Shown: one piece after another, positions 45,705-58,239 of the stretch
How positions within the stretch are numbered: the stretch's first letter is position 1
Layout of the letters: each line of letters starts with the position of its first letter
NCBI GenBank assembly: GCA_037951165.1
Contig: JBBDHG010000125.1
Location: 1 to 64,000 of the forward strand
Origin: Lophius americanus
Taxonomy: Eukaryota; Chordata; Actinopteri; Lophiiformes; Lophiidae
Direction of reading: 5' to 3'
Length of the DNA stretch: 64,000 nucleotides
Program-made: the position numbers and the translations under genes
The notes under the pieces: model-generated
What the model was told of the DNA's origin: nothing
Databases searched by the model: none
What the model saw: the letters and a program-made list of their open reading frames with translations, nothing else

Positions 45705-48700
45705 CTCTTGAGCGGTCACACTGGTGTGATTGTGTGTGTGTATGTGTTTTGTTGCGATCCAGATAAGCTGGTGACTCTGGTAGAATCCATAGTCAACAGT
45801 GTTCCTGGAAGCAGCCTGACCATCTGAGTAAGCATGACTGCCATTAGACACATGGACATACCTATGTGTGGTACCCTCCAGCACACACATATACACACAC
45901 ACACACACGCACACATGAAATGCAACAGGCTCCACTGACACCACCTCTTGTGTCTGTTATTTATCTAAGCGACCTTTGTTTATGCTGGTGTCATATAGTC
46001 AGTTATACAGACTCTGCCTGACCACGCTATTACCTCCCCCCCCCCACACACACACACTCACACACACTCACTCACACCAACCTCCTCCCCCCTGGGAGAA
46101 TTTCGCTTCTCCTTGTCTGCTGCCTTGGAATTTCCAAACATCTCTTAAACGGCAGATAAACATACATGAAGATAAACCCAGGTTAAATGCAACATCAGAT
46201 TTACTGCACCCACTCACAACCTGGGGTCAAGACCCCCTGAAGAGCTTTTCAAAACACACACACCAGGCTAGGAAAGCAGAGAAAAAATGAAATAGCAGAA
46301 AGGGATTTCTTTTATCAGCCATGCATGCTGAGATACCCACAGACCGCTATGTACCGCTGGGCAGTGTCTGCAAGAACCACACACTCATTCGCCCAGTACA
46401 CCCACCCACAGTGGGGATCAGAGTAACTGAAATGCTTACATGTCAGCAGGCTCTCTTCGCCTCACCCTGTGTTGCATCTTAAAGGCCAATACCTCCTTCA
46501 TCTCCTGAAGACCAACATCTAATCACATCCTCACCTGCTGCTAGGGTCTGCAAACACATGCACGGACCCCCTCATCGCTCCTCATCCATGTATAACGTTT
46601 GTTTTGTCTGCTGGATTAGAAGGGTGTCGGACAAACCAAACAGGGGCGGAGGCAAATGTGAGACCGAACCAGAGAAGTGTGGTCACAAATAAGGAATATG
46701 TCCATTTAATCAGGAGAGACAAGTGAATAAAGCAAAGATGATGTAATAATTAGTCTTTGGCATATTGAGACTTTTGTGGTGGTGGTGGTGGCTGATGTGT
46801 CCCTCTGCCTCATTTCTAAGATGGGAGTGGCCTTTCTGCAGCCTTGCAGTGGTAACTGGTTACAGATGACGGATGTTACTGGATTATATGGTCAATGGGC
46901 GAGCTTTCATGACCTTTTCCAGAACCCATTTTCCGAGGTTTACAACACATTCCTGTAGTTTGCCTCCGAAAATGAATCCAGACATTTTTTTTTTCCTTTT
47001 ATATTCTGCAAAAACACAGTAGTATCAAAATTTTTAAAAAAAACTTTATGGAATAATTATTTAGTAATTAAGTAGCCAGCATTAACAGACCCAGGATAAA
47101 CGGGTAGGAAAATGGAGTGACCTCATAATGTGACCACCGGAATGTGAAAACGACATTGCTATCTTAATTAGTTTGACAGTTATTCGCGAAAAAAAAAAAA
47201 ATGCTTCCTCTCATGTTTTCTTCAGGATCGAGTTCGGTAACTTTCCAAGATTCATCAACTTTGACACCTAACCGAATCAGCAGAGTCGCTGCCGCGGCGT
47301 GACGACTGAAAGTCTGCAGCGCTCTTATTTATCTCACTGTAGTACATTTTCAGTCAGCCCCGTAAATTCTACCTTCTTTTTTTTTTGTCCTGGATTTGAA
47401 ATATTGCTCGCATCAAGGTCATATTTTCTATCTTAATCAAAGCCTGTTTGGAATAATCCTGCCACTAGAAAGACAGACAACGCCAAAAAAAACAAAAACA
47501 CATTACCTCCCAGGCGAATGTAATTAAGAGACAGCCATAATGTGGAACGTTCCACAGGGAGAGATAGAAGAGGGGGCGGGGGGTGGTCTTCAGCTTTGAT
47601 TGGTGGTCTTCGTATAAAATTGAATGCATTATGTTGGTTTTGTATTGATTTGGAGCACATATCGCTGTTTACAGGAGCCGGGGATCTATATTAGATGATG
47701 TCTCAGCCTTGTTCTGCCTGTTAGAACCCCTGGAGCTGCAAAGGAGAGCGGAGAAAAGATGCAAAGTTATTATTTTTTTTCCTGTTTTTTAATCAAAACA
47801 AAAGAAAAAAAAACGTGCAAGTACACGAAAGTAGGGAAGAGATTATATTCTTGCAAAGAAGAAGAGGAGAAGAACCAGAGGCAGGCTTTTGCTTTTTTAA
47901 GTGTGTATCTGTGGCCTTGTAAGCGCCGAAGCAGGACTTAGTGTTTGTGGACTAAATAAACACTCAGGGGAGTTTCTGTAGGAAATAATGCCGCTGTCCT
48001 CAGAGCAGGAAGAAATTATTGCTTGAAATCCAAACGGCTCTGAGCTGCGAGAAGAAGGGGAAGAAAAACAAAACACCCAGGGTTCGCCTGGCACTCAGAT
48101 TCCTGGCTAGATTACTTGAGCATTTTAGGGATTTAATCAGGAGCCGACAACACCGCGGCGTATTTTTCTTTTTGTTTTTTCATTCTTTTATTTCCACAGT
48201 AGCGTCTGGCGCACTAATCGGGGAAATCAGTCGGGAAACGGAGCCATGCAGGTGGGAACATAGCCGGTTTGAAATCATGCACACCCTCAGATATGCAGAT
48301 CCCCTCTCCCACATGCATACCCGCTCATGTGCGACTCCCCGGGGGCGTTGTCAGGCACCTGAGTGATGACAACGGAGCGGCGGTGGCGGTGTCAACGCCA
48401 TAAAACAAAGGCTGCAGTGTAGATGAGCTGCCAGCCGCTGCTGCCGTGATGGATTTCACCGTGAGCACATTTGCTGCTGAAAAGAGACCATTTAGTCTTC
48501 TCAGCGCTCCTTCTTCTCCTCTCTCTGCTCTCTTAATCCTTCCTCTTCCACCCTCCTCTCTCTCTATAATAGAGTGCTTCATTTGTCTTTTGCATTTCCT
48601 GTCGTCCTGTGTTTTTTTTTTTCCTCTCTCCCCTTCTATATATGTTCTCTCTGCCGACTTTTCTTTACAATTACTGGCGCCCTTCAGGCGTCCAACTTCA

Positions 48701-50005
48701 GAGTTGAAGGACTCATGTTTACGACCCCTACGAAGGAACGCATCTGTTCTCTGCCCGTTTCCCGGTTGTGCCCTGGAAAAGGAATACAAGTCCTTCTTTT
48801 TTAGCTTTAATGAGTTTGTTTTTGTTTTTTTTAAATCCGCCGATAGAACGAGTGAGAAATTTGCTTTATAAGATTTCTTAAAAATGAGAAGAGATATTTA
48901 TATTAAGTTGGAAATGAGCTGGTAAATCTTAATATTAGGATGTTTTGTGTCTCAAAATCAGCCAGCAATTATATCAAATGTGAGAAGATGTTTTGACTAT
49001 GAATTAGAATAATTTTGAGTTTTTACAGGGTGGGTCTTCTCTCCCCTCTGCTTCGCTTGTCTGCAAACGTCTGCACCAAACCCCCCCCCCCCCCCCTCAG
49101 ACTGTCTTTTGTCCATTCAATATCCTCCCCAGGTGAGAGGGTCACCCGAAGCGCCAATATCCTCTAAAGCCTTTCTAGAATAGGGGCTCTAAGTATCGAA
49201 CATCCATCTTCCCCCGATCAAAACTGTCAGGCGTAAAATTGCCAGATTTGAGCTTTTTCTCAACAAAAAATGTTTCTCCTGTCACTGGAATATCTCGTTT
49301 AGCTGGGAGAGATTGTTTAACCTTTATAAACAGCAGAATGCGTTATTAATTTCCACTAAAACGTCTTATCCATGCATTATTTAGAAGGATGCTCAACAAT
49401 AACAGTCCAGGCCGACAGATCGGTATTACGCCAGGCTTGATCAAGACTCATGGGTTTTTCTGAAAAATGAAAAAGTCGTCAAGCCTCTGACTATTAATAG
49501 AGGGCCGAGTATCACAAAGACAGATTGTGTTTACAGCAGGACGTCTCTACAGAGACATTTCCTCAATGGTCTTTTCAAGCCCTGCCATCCTTAAATGATA
49601 TCCGTTTTCTTTTTGGTGGACCTCAAGCAGAATCCCATCAGAATATGGAAGATGATGCATGGTGAAGCTCAAATTCTTGCTAAATCCTCATATGCACAAA
49701 CAAAAAAATAACATTTTTCGTTTAATGACATACTTTCACAGCTCTGAAAAGATTATTCTAAGAAACGTAACGACATAGAATAAGAATAAATCTGATTGAA
49801 GCTATAATATGTAATAATTCCACATTTAAATGTCTAAAAATGACCTTGTTGGACATATTTTGTTGAGATATGTATTTACATTTTACCTATATTTTAACTT
49901 GTAGAAGAAAGTGGTGGTGTGACAATGAAAAACAACAACTCCCATGATGCCTTACTTGAGATAGAGATTATTGCTATGTCTCAAATCCTGTGCTTCCCTA
50001 ACAAT
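45705..50005. other. No gene seen; small simple repeats
   Basis: About 4.3 kb without a recognisable exon. Holds short CA runs at 45884-45915, a C10 tract then a CA run at 46036-46075, GTGGTGGTGG at 46777-46790, and a run of 16 C at 49081-49096 capable of G-quadruplex formation on the other strand. Overlapping frames at 48325-48871 on opposite strands mirror a pyrimidine-rich stretch and match nothing. Confidence 0.5.
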
Positions 50006-50011
50006 GTTATT

Positions 50012-50095
50012 TAAGATAAGTTATATCTTTATTAGTCCCACAGCAGGGAAATATCCAATATAAAATACGAATAGTAATAATACAATTATGACAAT
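50012..50095 (+). repeat. Retroposon-like repeat with CTTTATTAGTCCCACA
   Basis: AAGATAAGTTATATCTTTAT, TTAGTCCCACAGCAGGGAAA and TATCCAATATAAAATACGAA match a very common teleost repeat of the form AAGATAA...CTTTATTAGTCCCACA-TGGGGAAATT. Only this conserved block is recognisable. Confidence 0.55.
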
Positions 50096-50099
50096 ATAA

Positions 50100-52510
50100 A
50101 AAGTATATAAAAGTATTCTTGGTTCACATTGCTTTGGTATTTATCTGCAGGCTTTTGTAACTTGACTTTACACGGTTTCATGTATTTATTCATTTTGAAA
50201 TTACTTCCATATGCTGTGCCGTCGTTCCCAACCGTAACATCACTTCCTCTGCAGCAGTTTTTCCCATGGATGAAAGCTGTTGTAAGCCCCGCCCCTTCTG
50301 AGCACATATGTAATATACTCAAACTGGCATGTTTAAGGTTGATCTTGTCCTGATTTGAGACTTTTTCTTACACTTTTAAACCTTAAGGAAATAGTTAAAC
50401 ATCTTGGTAGATAGTGTTAATTTACTTTTGGCCTTGCGGATGAACATAAAGTTACAGGCAGCTGCAGATAATCGTAGTTTGCCAAATGTTTTAGTATAGT
50501 CCAAAGAGGTTAGGCAAGAAATAAAACAGGCGTAGGATGTTTTCCAACATTTTGAATTTCTGGTCTCCACCAATTCTTAAGAAAAAAACAAAAACATTAG
50601 ACTCTTAACATTTTAGATACTCCATAGCTTTGTCTGTGAGCCATGATGCCATGAAAGTATAGCTAGCACAAATATAATAGCTGTGAAAGTGAAAGAACAG
50701 CTCTAAGTTTTTGTTGATTCACTCCAACCCAAAATGTTTCCGCGCTCCATGAAGAAGAGGAAGAGAAAAGTAAAATCGTGGCTCTTTGTTGCTTCATCAG
50801 TTTGAGTGACTGACCTTTCACACTGCAGGCATTTGATCCAGTTTAAAATTAAGAGTTGGAATCTATCACGATTGGATTCAGATTCAATTACAAAGTCATT
50901 ACAGATGTGTCTTCATGCAACAAATGATCTTTCTATCCATGAGTCATTTTTTCCTCACTGTTTGATTACTTTTAAAACAAAGTGTCTTCATGACGACCAG
51001 TTACTAACGACTTTATTTCCATCATCGTGTATTAAAACGGCAGGAAAGCAGGAAATGTGTCCGTGCTGCAGCTTCCTGATTTCAGCAGGTAAAGTGAAAC
51101 ATAATGACAAAAAGTTACTGTTATCCATGAATACAAAATCCTCCTGTTATGGGCAATTTAGCAAAATAGCTCATGATATAACCAAGTTTGCGACTCCAGT
51201 GTTAAATATTGCTCTTCAGATGTCAGTTTTGTTCTTGTTTTAGAGTATGAGCATCGTTGTTTAGGTCTTGTATTGGTAAAAAAAGAACAAAAAGGTCCAA
51301 ATGGGATATTTTCATCTCTGTGTGCAACATTTGGTGGAAACTTAATATTGGTATCTCTTGCTTGATTGTTCTCTTGTTGCCGGCAGGAAGAGAAAAAAAA
51401 CAATATGTTTTTTTCCGGCTTGGCATGTTTCAAAAAAGTTAAATAATATTCCATAGTTCTGTGCAATAATATTTTTGTTATTTTATTTAGTGTTACTACA
51501 TTTTTTTGGTTTTGTTTAATTAGATTAAAATAAATGTATACATTTAATTCAAGGTAATTGAACTGAATTGAATTGAATAATAGGTACTTAAAGTGAAGCA
51601 CATTTTATTTCATCTAATTTTATTAAATTAAATTAGATGAAATTATAAATATATATTCTAAATATATTTTAAATTATATTTTTACAGTGCAGTGAGAGAA
51701 AACATAAATAATCTCCCACAAACTGTTCATAAAACACAAAGTTGTTGGACACCTCCCAGCAATAAACATTCAATCATAAGTTCAGAGGAGCCACTTGGAG
51801 GAGTCGGCCCCGCTCTTCCCTTCGACCGTGACGTTTATGACGAAGCCATCGACTTTATGAACGTAAGAGATGACTCCATAAAACGAGCCGCTCTCCTCTC
51901 TCTCCGCTTCATCATAAAACCAAAGGTCGGCGCCCTTTTCAGAACCCCTGACTCATTCTGGAGGTCTGCAGGGTGGCAGTTAATAATTTGAGACATTAAG
52001 TTAGAAAAGAAAAAGAAAGAAATTCAAACTTCTGTTTAAGTCTGGATGCTTTTGCGGTGGAGTGGGTGGAGACCATGAATGTACTTTAAGGGCTGAGAAC
52101 ATGGAGTGCCATGGCCTTTGTGTCAAGAGAAAAGTTATTTGTGCCTTTGTGAGGACATGAAAGCAAGCTTTTAAATCCATGACTGATGTGCGCACACACA
52201 CACACACACACTAATGCTCTCTTAGTCTATGCAGCCTTTCCCTCTCACTTTTGACTTCAGAAGGAACCGCCGCATGACAGCCATACCTATTGTGGGCCCA
52301 CCTGTGTATGGGTGTTTCATGCGCGGCTATTAGTACAGCTGCTTTGTCTGAATGCGGCGCTATTTGTTCAGATCTAAAATAGCTTTAATGATGGTCTGTT
52401 TGGCACAGCGCTCTCTCGAGCAGCGCTGTTGACATTGATGTAATGCCTGTTGTTGTCTGTCAGGCTTAAAGGCCCATAGGTGGTCCAGCAGCAGAGCAGG
52501 GGATTTTCTG
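50100..52510. other. No gene seen; AT palindrome at 51607-51643
   Basis: AT-rich unique DNA. The 14-bp arms 51607-51620 and 51630-51643 are exact complements around nine bases, next to GAATTGAATTGAAT repeats at 51560-51580. Two open frames of about 145 codons on opposite strands (50806-51243, 51158-51601) match nothing and have AT-driven composition. A short CA run lies at 52194-52211. Confidence 0.5.
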
Positions 52511-52515
52511 CCTCC

Positions 52516-52598
52516 GTGTGTGTGTGTGTGTGTGTGTGTGTCTGTGTGTCTGTGTGTGTGTATGTTTGTGTATGTATGTATGTGTGTTTCATTGTTTT
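52516..52598. repeat. (TG)n with TCTG/TATG variants
   Basis: Imperfect TG array, pure at its left end and degenerating to TATGTATGTATG on the right. Confidence 0.92.
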
Positions 52599-52738
52599 TT
52601 GACTACCCGGTGAGAAACCAGTTGGCTTGTCTCATCACGAGGACCAAATTCTGGCAATTCTCAGTCAGGCAGGAAACAAACAAAATATTTGTTGGCAGTT
52701 TTCTGAGCTGAAACAATCACTCGAGGAAACATAGAACT

Positions 52739-52739
52739 C

Positions 52740-52786
<47 letters not shown>

Positions 52787-52790
52787 CCTC
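52739..52790. repeat. (CT)n microsatellite
   Basis: CT run with one TTTC interruption. Confidence 0.95.
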
Positions 52791-52794
52791 CCCC

Positions 52795-53200
52795 CACTTA
52801 AACTCCCAACACGTTATTTTCCCGGCATTGCGAGCGGGAGGAGACGGCCACAAACATGTAAATTTGTAATAAGTAATTCCTCCCTCGTCTGGCACATAAG
52901 ACGGTCCTGCTCCACGCCGATCACTCTTTCCCTCCTTTCCTCCCTTATCTACCCGTCCCTCCATTACTTATGAAGCACGGCAATGAAAGACCCATTTCGG
53001 CTCTCTGAGACCTTCTGTCATCCGCCCTCCTCCATATTGGATAAGGTAACCAGCCGTAATGGAGAATGAATGCAAGGTTGTGGCCCTCAGACCCGCGTGG
53101 TGTGAAAAACAGGAGAATATGGAAGAGTCCTTGCTACGCTGGGTTCCATGTTTATAGGCGGCAAACCTGATTTCACATCAGTCACGCTAGACTTGCAGTA
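52795..53200. other. No gene seen
   Basis: Unique-looking, moderate GC sequence with nothing recognisable. Confidence 0.5.
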
Positions 53201-53203
53201 GAC

Positions 53204-53304
53204 AGCGACTGCACGCCAGAGGAGGCAGGCAGACAGATAGCGACTGCACGCCAGAGGAGGCAGGCAGACAGATAGCGACTGCACGCCAGAGGAGGCAGGC
53301 AGGA
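53204..53304. repeat. 35-bp tandem repeat, about three copies
   Basis: AGCGACTGCACGCCAGAGGA plus GGCAGGCAGACAGAT repeats at 53204, 53239 and 53274 with no visible difference between units, so the amplification is recent or maintained. The minus strand reads through as a Ser/Cys/Leu-rich repeat frame of no known family. Confidence 0.95.
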
Positions 53305-53454
53305 AGTCCGACAGCGAGAGCTACCTCTTATTTCTATCTCGTCTCGGCCTTATTTACCTCCTTTTCAATTTGTATTCCCTCCTCAGACACATAGAAGCAC
53401 CGCCTGCATACCGGAAAATCTTCAAACCTCTTTTTTGTCTACTGTCTATTATAT

Positions 53455-54235
53455 CTTCCGAACAGTCGGGGATATTATGGAATCGTCAACGCCGCTGCCG
53501 CATGTGCCGCAGATTCCTTCGTGTTAGCGCTGTAACTCCAAACTATTCCAGGCGATCATTACCCATATAGACCTTAGTCCGAGGAAGAAGTGGATTGGTT
53601 TGGGGCAAAGATGGTTGTACATTTCACACATTAGAGGGAGTTTTATCTCCAAAAGTTTTTGGGCCATAATTTCTCAATTGATGGTCCGATTCCGTCCAGA
53701 TTTGGTGCAATTTAAATCTTGTATACATTGTTTCTTTAATAGTTCCCATTCTAATCACTAGTGGACGCTTTTTATGAAAACAGTTTTTACGGCATAACTC
53801 CTTAATATTCGATCTGATTTAATCCAAATTTGCTGCATATCAATCGAGTAGACCAATCTAGAATTCGTCTTTTTATTCTTGTAGTTCATAATTCACTCAG
53901 TATGTGACACTGCTTAAATTTCTTTATAAAAAACACTATTTATCAGATATTACCTCATAATATTGGCCCGATTTAGCCCAAATTTGGTGCATATGAATCA
54001 TCTCAAGGAGATCTGTCTCGTATACGTCATGTTTTTACTCTTCTTCTTCTTATTCCTCTTCTTCTTCTGGCTGTTTAACTCACAAGGCGGAACTTTTTTG
54101 ACCCAAAAATACATTGGACATAACTTCACCTTTAATTTTGAGGAGTTCAATCAGAGGAATTGTTTGAACAACGCAGTGCATCGATGACTTTTCGGGGATA
54201 TACCCTTGCTGTTCGTGAAACCAGCAATGGCCTAG
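53455..54235 (+). repeat. Family A dispersed repeat, copy 9 (reference copy)
   Basis: The best + strand copy. Order: AACAGTCGGGGATATTATGG; GCCGCTGCCGCATGTGCCGC; GCGCTGTAACTCC; TAGACCTTAGTCCGAGGAAG; then three body units, each with a GTCCGATT/ATCTGATTTA-type phrase followed by CAAATTTG-TGCATAT (phrases at about 53683, 53812 and 53964); ACAACGCAGTGCATCGATGA; TTTTCGGGGATATACCCTTG. It closes with the degraded hairpin TTGCTGTTCGTGAAACCAGC, AATGG and CTAG at 54232-54235, followed by TT. Subrepeat spacing is about 130-150 bp. No open frame runs through it. Confidence 0.85.
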
Positions 54236-54237
54236 TT

Positions 54238-54418
54238 TAGTGAAAGAGATTGAAGCCGGAACAACTATGTTGTATTCACCCTGAAGTGATATTTTCTGTT
54301 GACTGCATTATTTTACATTATATCATTTTGTATTGCTTTGTATCGCAGTGTTTCACATCATATGCGTTGTTTTGTTTAAACTTTTTTCGGATTATAATGG
54401 TAATAATACTCACAGTAT
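54238..54418. other. No gene seen
   Basis: AT-rich spacer between family A and a SINE. Confidence 0.5.
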
Positions 54419-54419
54419 C

Positions 54420-54645
54420 CATCATATTGTTGTACAGAGTACATCTTCATGAAATCTGTACTTCTCATTTTGAGCAATCCCTGAGGGAGTTGTGGGCAGC
54501 CTCGGCGAAGCTCCTGGAGGGCTGGGGTCAGGGTCTGGCTCAAGGACCCACGACATGTAGCGTCTGGGGCTGGACTCGAACCTTGGTGTCCTTATTTGTG
54601 GGAGGACCGCTCTACCCACTGGGCTATTTCACATTGTTTCACTTT
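54420..54645 (-). mobile_element. tRNA-derived SINE
   Basis: On the minus strand the head reads ATAGCCCAGTGGGTAGAGCG (box A), GTCCTCCCACAAATAAGGAC and AAGGTTCGAGTCCAG (box B GGTTCGAGTCC, a perfect GGTTCGANTCC consensus). The body follows with ACATGTCGTGGGTCCTTGAG CCAGACCC (split here for length), AGGCTGCCCACAACTCCCTC, and a CAGATTTCATGAAGATG end comparable to the GGACAAATTTC end of the fish SINE. Same family as 44440-44545, better preserved. It lies inside the long open frame 54250-54855, showing that frame is not a gene. Confidence 0.8.
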
Positions 54646-54699
54646 GGATCGCCTATTGTTTTGAATTGTTTGGGCCACATTGTGGGATGGGTTTGTTCA

Positions 54700-54852
54700 T
54701 TTTTATCCCCACCAAGAATGTTATGTTTTCCCGTGCGTTGTTTTTATGTCTGTTTGCTTGTTTGTGAGCAGGATTATAGAAAACAAACAAACAAATGGAC
54801 AGATTTCCAATCAATTTTACCCAATGGTAGATTTTGCCGTATCCCAGAGGAG
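54700..54852 (+). repeat. CACCAAGAATGTTATGTTTTC-type dispersed repeat
   Basis: CCACCAAGAATGTTATGTTT, TGTCTGTTTGCTTGTTTGTG, AGCAGGATTATAGAAAACAA and TGGACAGATTTCCAATCAA follow the order of a repeat seen in many animal genomes (CGCCAAGGAGGTTATGTTTTC...CAGGATTACGCAAAAACTAC...GAACAGATTTCCACGAAA). Non-coding. I do not know its class. Confidence 0.7.
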
Positions 54853-54855
54853 TAG

Positions 54856-57265
54856 GAGGAGGAGAAGTTTTAGTTACTTCCTATTTAGTTAAGTTACTAT
54901 TGTCTTTGAACCGATGTTTGGGAACAAGCGTTTTGATAAAGACAACCGAAAGCACAAATGGAAGGTTGAGAATGTGGATTCATGAAGTAGTCATATTGCT
55001 TTGTCTGAATTCAGTGAATGATTTAATGTGAGAAACGACTATTTAAATATTTCGGGACTATGATCATCACATGGTGCAAAAAATCTCACCTGTGCCTATC
55101 ACATGCTGTATAATCTATGACATTACGGTGGAGTGCTGCTGTTCTTGTATTATTGCAAGGGCTTTTAAAAATGTAATATAATTAATCACATGGTTGGAAA
55201 TGAATTAATTTGGTATTAAAAATCTCATTTATCGATACTTGCATTTAAATGTCATTGGAGCCATTAAATTCAAATGTTTATTCTTTATGGTAGCAAATCA
55301 ATTAACGGACCTTATCAACCGTAAAGGTCATCTGTCAAACATTCAGAACATTTATTTCACTGTTTAAATGAAATCTGTCCCTAAAATAACAAACAAACAA
55401 AAATGAGAAGACCTAATAGTGATGGAGTAGCTTATGCCTCATTCTGAGAACACAGTCTGTGCAGACAATTGTTATTTCCAGGGACACAAATTCTATTCTG
55501 AAGTGGATTAGTAAAGAATTAAGTAAAGAAGAACTTCACTTTAAAAAAAAAACAACAACCTTGAAAATATGATTTCAGAACATTGCAACGATTACCTTTG
55601 ACTTTAATATCTTTTCATCATTACATTGTTTATTCGACTTTTTACGAGACATATGTGGGAGGTTTTGGCCGAAGTAGCAGACGAATATTTGAATAATCGC
55701 TAAAATAAATATATTAGTCGGGTCAAAAGGAGGTTTGTACAGGACACATAATAAAATTCCCCTCCCGGGGTTCTTGAGATAACATGTTCATGAGAATAGG
55801 ATGAACGCACCACCAAAAAAGAACAGACACACAGAATGTTGATTTATGAGACCCGAAGGCTCTCTTATCTGTGGAGTAAAATTTAATTTGGACCAAAGAT
55901 CAAAGCCTGTCAGCTTGTAGAGACCCTACAGAGCTTGTCTCTCATTTGTTTCTTCAGCTTTCTTAGTTTTACATTTCTAGGTACATTTGAATTTAGGAGA
56001 TTATCCTATTACTGTGTTTACATTCATGCGGAACGTTGTAGCCGTATCTCCTCAAGACTGATTCAACATGATGTCTAGGGATCCTAAAGACCAGTTTGCT
56101 TCGATGATGAAGGTTATGGTCTATAGAAATCAGCACAAATGGAGTTTTTGCAGTACAATGGGGACATCTATGTGCTTAGCCACAAATATTTCATATGTTC
56201 TTAAACCCTCTATCCATCCTTTCAATGAGAAGCTACTGCCAGTAGTTTCTTCTCTTATATAAGATTAGAAAAGCTGCATGGGTTCGGTCTTTAAGTGACT
56301 AATCTAAATATAGTAAGATGTTTCATTCATGCATAAAGTAGAGCCAAGTTAATTGAATAATGATGTAAGGGTGTCATATTCAATTTGCAGACATGAGCTT
56401 TGACTTCTCCCACAAGAATGCAAAAAGAAAAAAGAAGTGGTTATGCTAGGGTCATAATGATGTTATGTTAGTCAGAGTAAAACCACCCTGAGGTACCAAT
56501 AAGGCTTTCAGGTGTCATCACCTTTTTCCTCCTACCTCCAGTGGGAGTAAACCTGAGTTACTACAAGCTGTTTCTCCCTGTAACGCCTCTTAATAACAGC
56601 AAAGACACAAGTGTGTAATCACAGACTGGACGTCTATCTTCTGATTTAACTTTATCTTTTCATTGGAAAGGATTGGACATAATTCAGGATTAGGTAGAAA
56701 TGCAGTTAAAATGTAGTTATTCAGTAAACCGTCGTTGGTGCTCTGCATCAACAAGGGAGAGGTTCTGTTTCGTGGTAGGAACACCTTTATCATATTCTTA
56801 TCACAAATGTTATAGAACAATAATGTGAAAAAAGAAAGAAAAGAGTCGGAGCTCTACTTTTATTGACTTGATGACATCATAGGTCACCTGTCAAAGTGAC
56901 CCTTTTTTGCTGAGTTGACATCTAGGTGTGAAAACCCAGGAGGAAATTGAGTTCATCAATGGGCATGAGGCCCAACACAATCAATCGAATGACAACAAAT
57001 TGACATAAAGTGAGATTGTGGATCTGGGCCATGAGGCTGTTGCCAAATCTGCCCATTTGCCCGGCGTTTTATTTGTAATCACGGGAAGTGAGTTGAGGTG
57101 AATGTCTTGGCTAGCTCCACCAAATCATTCGCTCACTTCCTTCTTTTGCTTCTCTTCTCGTTCGATCATTCACCGTCAGTTAAATCTTTTCTTGAAAATG
57201 TTCCTTTCAAAATCTCCTACCAGACTGTTGTGTCTGCTGTCCTCAGCTTGCATCTGTCCTCTGCC
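54856..57265. other. No gene seen
   Basis: About 2.4 kb of AT-rich, unique-looking sequence. Nothing recognised, though 56930-57090 is more complex and less AT-rich. Confidence 0.5.
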
Positions 57266-57267
57266 CT

Positions 57268-57312
57268 CACTCTCTCCCTCCCTCCCTCTCTCCCTCCCTC
57301 CCTCCCTCCTCC
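57268..57312. repeat. (CCCT)n microsatellite
   Basis: TCCCTCCCTCCCTC run with one CT interruption. Confidence 0.9.
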
Positions 57313-57581
57313 ACGTCCTCACTTCTCCCTGCAGCTATATTGAGATCTCTTATTGCCCGTCCTTTTCCTGCTGCTGTCCATCTTGCCATCCAGAGACGAG
57401 CAGGACGCCGACTTCACGGACGTGTTCCAGCGTTGCTGTGCTTTTAGCCTAATGGACGGACAGCTGTGCTCCCATTTCTATATTTAACTAAAACCCCTCA
57501 TGATGAAGGGCGTCACACCCTCTCTCTGCCCATTACAGCGAGCTGACCACCGAGTTAATGCCAAAAGAAGTTCTCTGACTC

Positions 57582-57590
57582 TGTGTGTGT

Positions 57591-57638
<48 letters not shown>
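57582..57638. repeat. (GT)n microsatellite
   Basis: GT run with one GGG interruption near its left end. Confidence 0.95.
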
Positions 57639-57639
<1 letters not shown>

Positions 57640-57669
57640 CAATGGGGTTTTAAGGCGATAACTCCTAAA

Positions 57670-58020
57670 TCCCCCAAATTTAATCTGCAATCTTTTCCTT
57701 TTTTTTGTGACAAAAACCTTTAATTGCTTTCAGCCAAATGTTAAAAAATGTGGTTTTATGTACAAATAAAGCTTCATTTAATAGACTTATATAAGAATGT
57801 TGATAAGCTTAGCTAAAGCTATTAAAGTGAAGTATTTAACGTTGCTTTAATCTGTATAAAACCACAAATTTGTTATAAAAAGAGGCAAAAAAAAAACACT
57901 CAGTTCTCCCACATTGCAGCAGAAATACTCCACTCCTCTCTGAAACATTTATAGAATCCTTCAATTCACATTTACAGACAGTCAGAGTCAAATACTCAAT
58001 TTGTATCCTGTTATTTAACC
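57670..58020 (+). repeat. Direct duplication, left copy
   Basis: Shares with the right copy: ATGTACAAATAAAGCTTCAT, GTTGATAAGCTTAGCTAAAG, CTATTAAAGTGAAGTATTTA, GCTTTAATCTGTATAAAACC, ACATTGCAGCAGAAAT, CTCTGAAACATTTATAGAAT and CAATTTGTATCCTGTTA. The order is preserved with scattered substitutions and indels. Carries an AATAAA string but no gene. Confidence 0.9.
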
Positions 58021-58239
58021 TTCACTCTTGGTACACGTAATTCTGTGAAATGAAATGAACGCGATTAGGAATGCAATTTCACCGCGTGTTTATTTTATTT
58101 ATATTTATTGCATGCACATGTATTTGTGTGCCGTCCTAAATGTGCGTGTTTATATATATATTTTTTTACCACTCTATCTATCTTTTAAACGAGAAGCTAC
58201 AGTCGGGAGTTTCAGCTCCGAAGACCCTAACCCCGAAAT

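Noticed and set aside
48325..48871. Overlapping open frames of 154 and 141 codons on opposite strands
   Set aside because: A purine/pyrimidine-skewed stretch with few stops on either strand. Composition is Ser/Leu/Pro/Phe or Arg/Glu rich, and no family is recognised.
50806..51601. Two open frames of about 145 codons on opposite strands
   Set aside because: AT-rich DNA with no recognisable motif, no splice or start context, and no similarity I know.
53204..53304. Regularly spaced repeats that could suggest a CRISPR array
   Set aside because: The units are contiguous 35-bp tandem copies without spacers, in fish-like DNA.
54250..54855. 201-codon open frame on the + strand
   Set aside because: It spans a minus-strand SINE (54420-54645) and another dispersed repeat (54700-54852). 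The open frame is chance.
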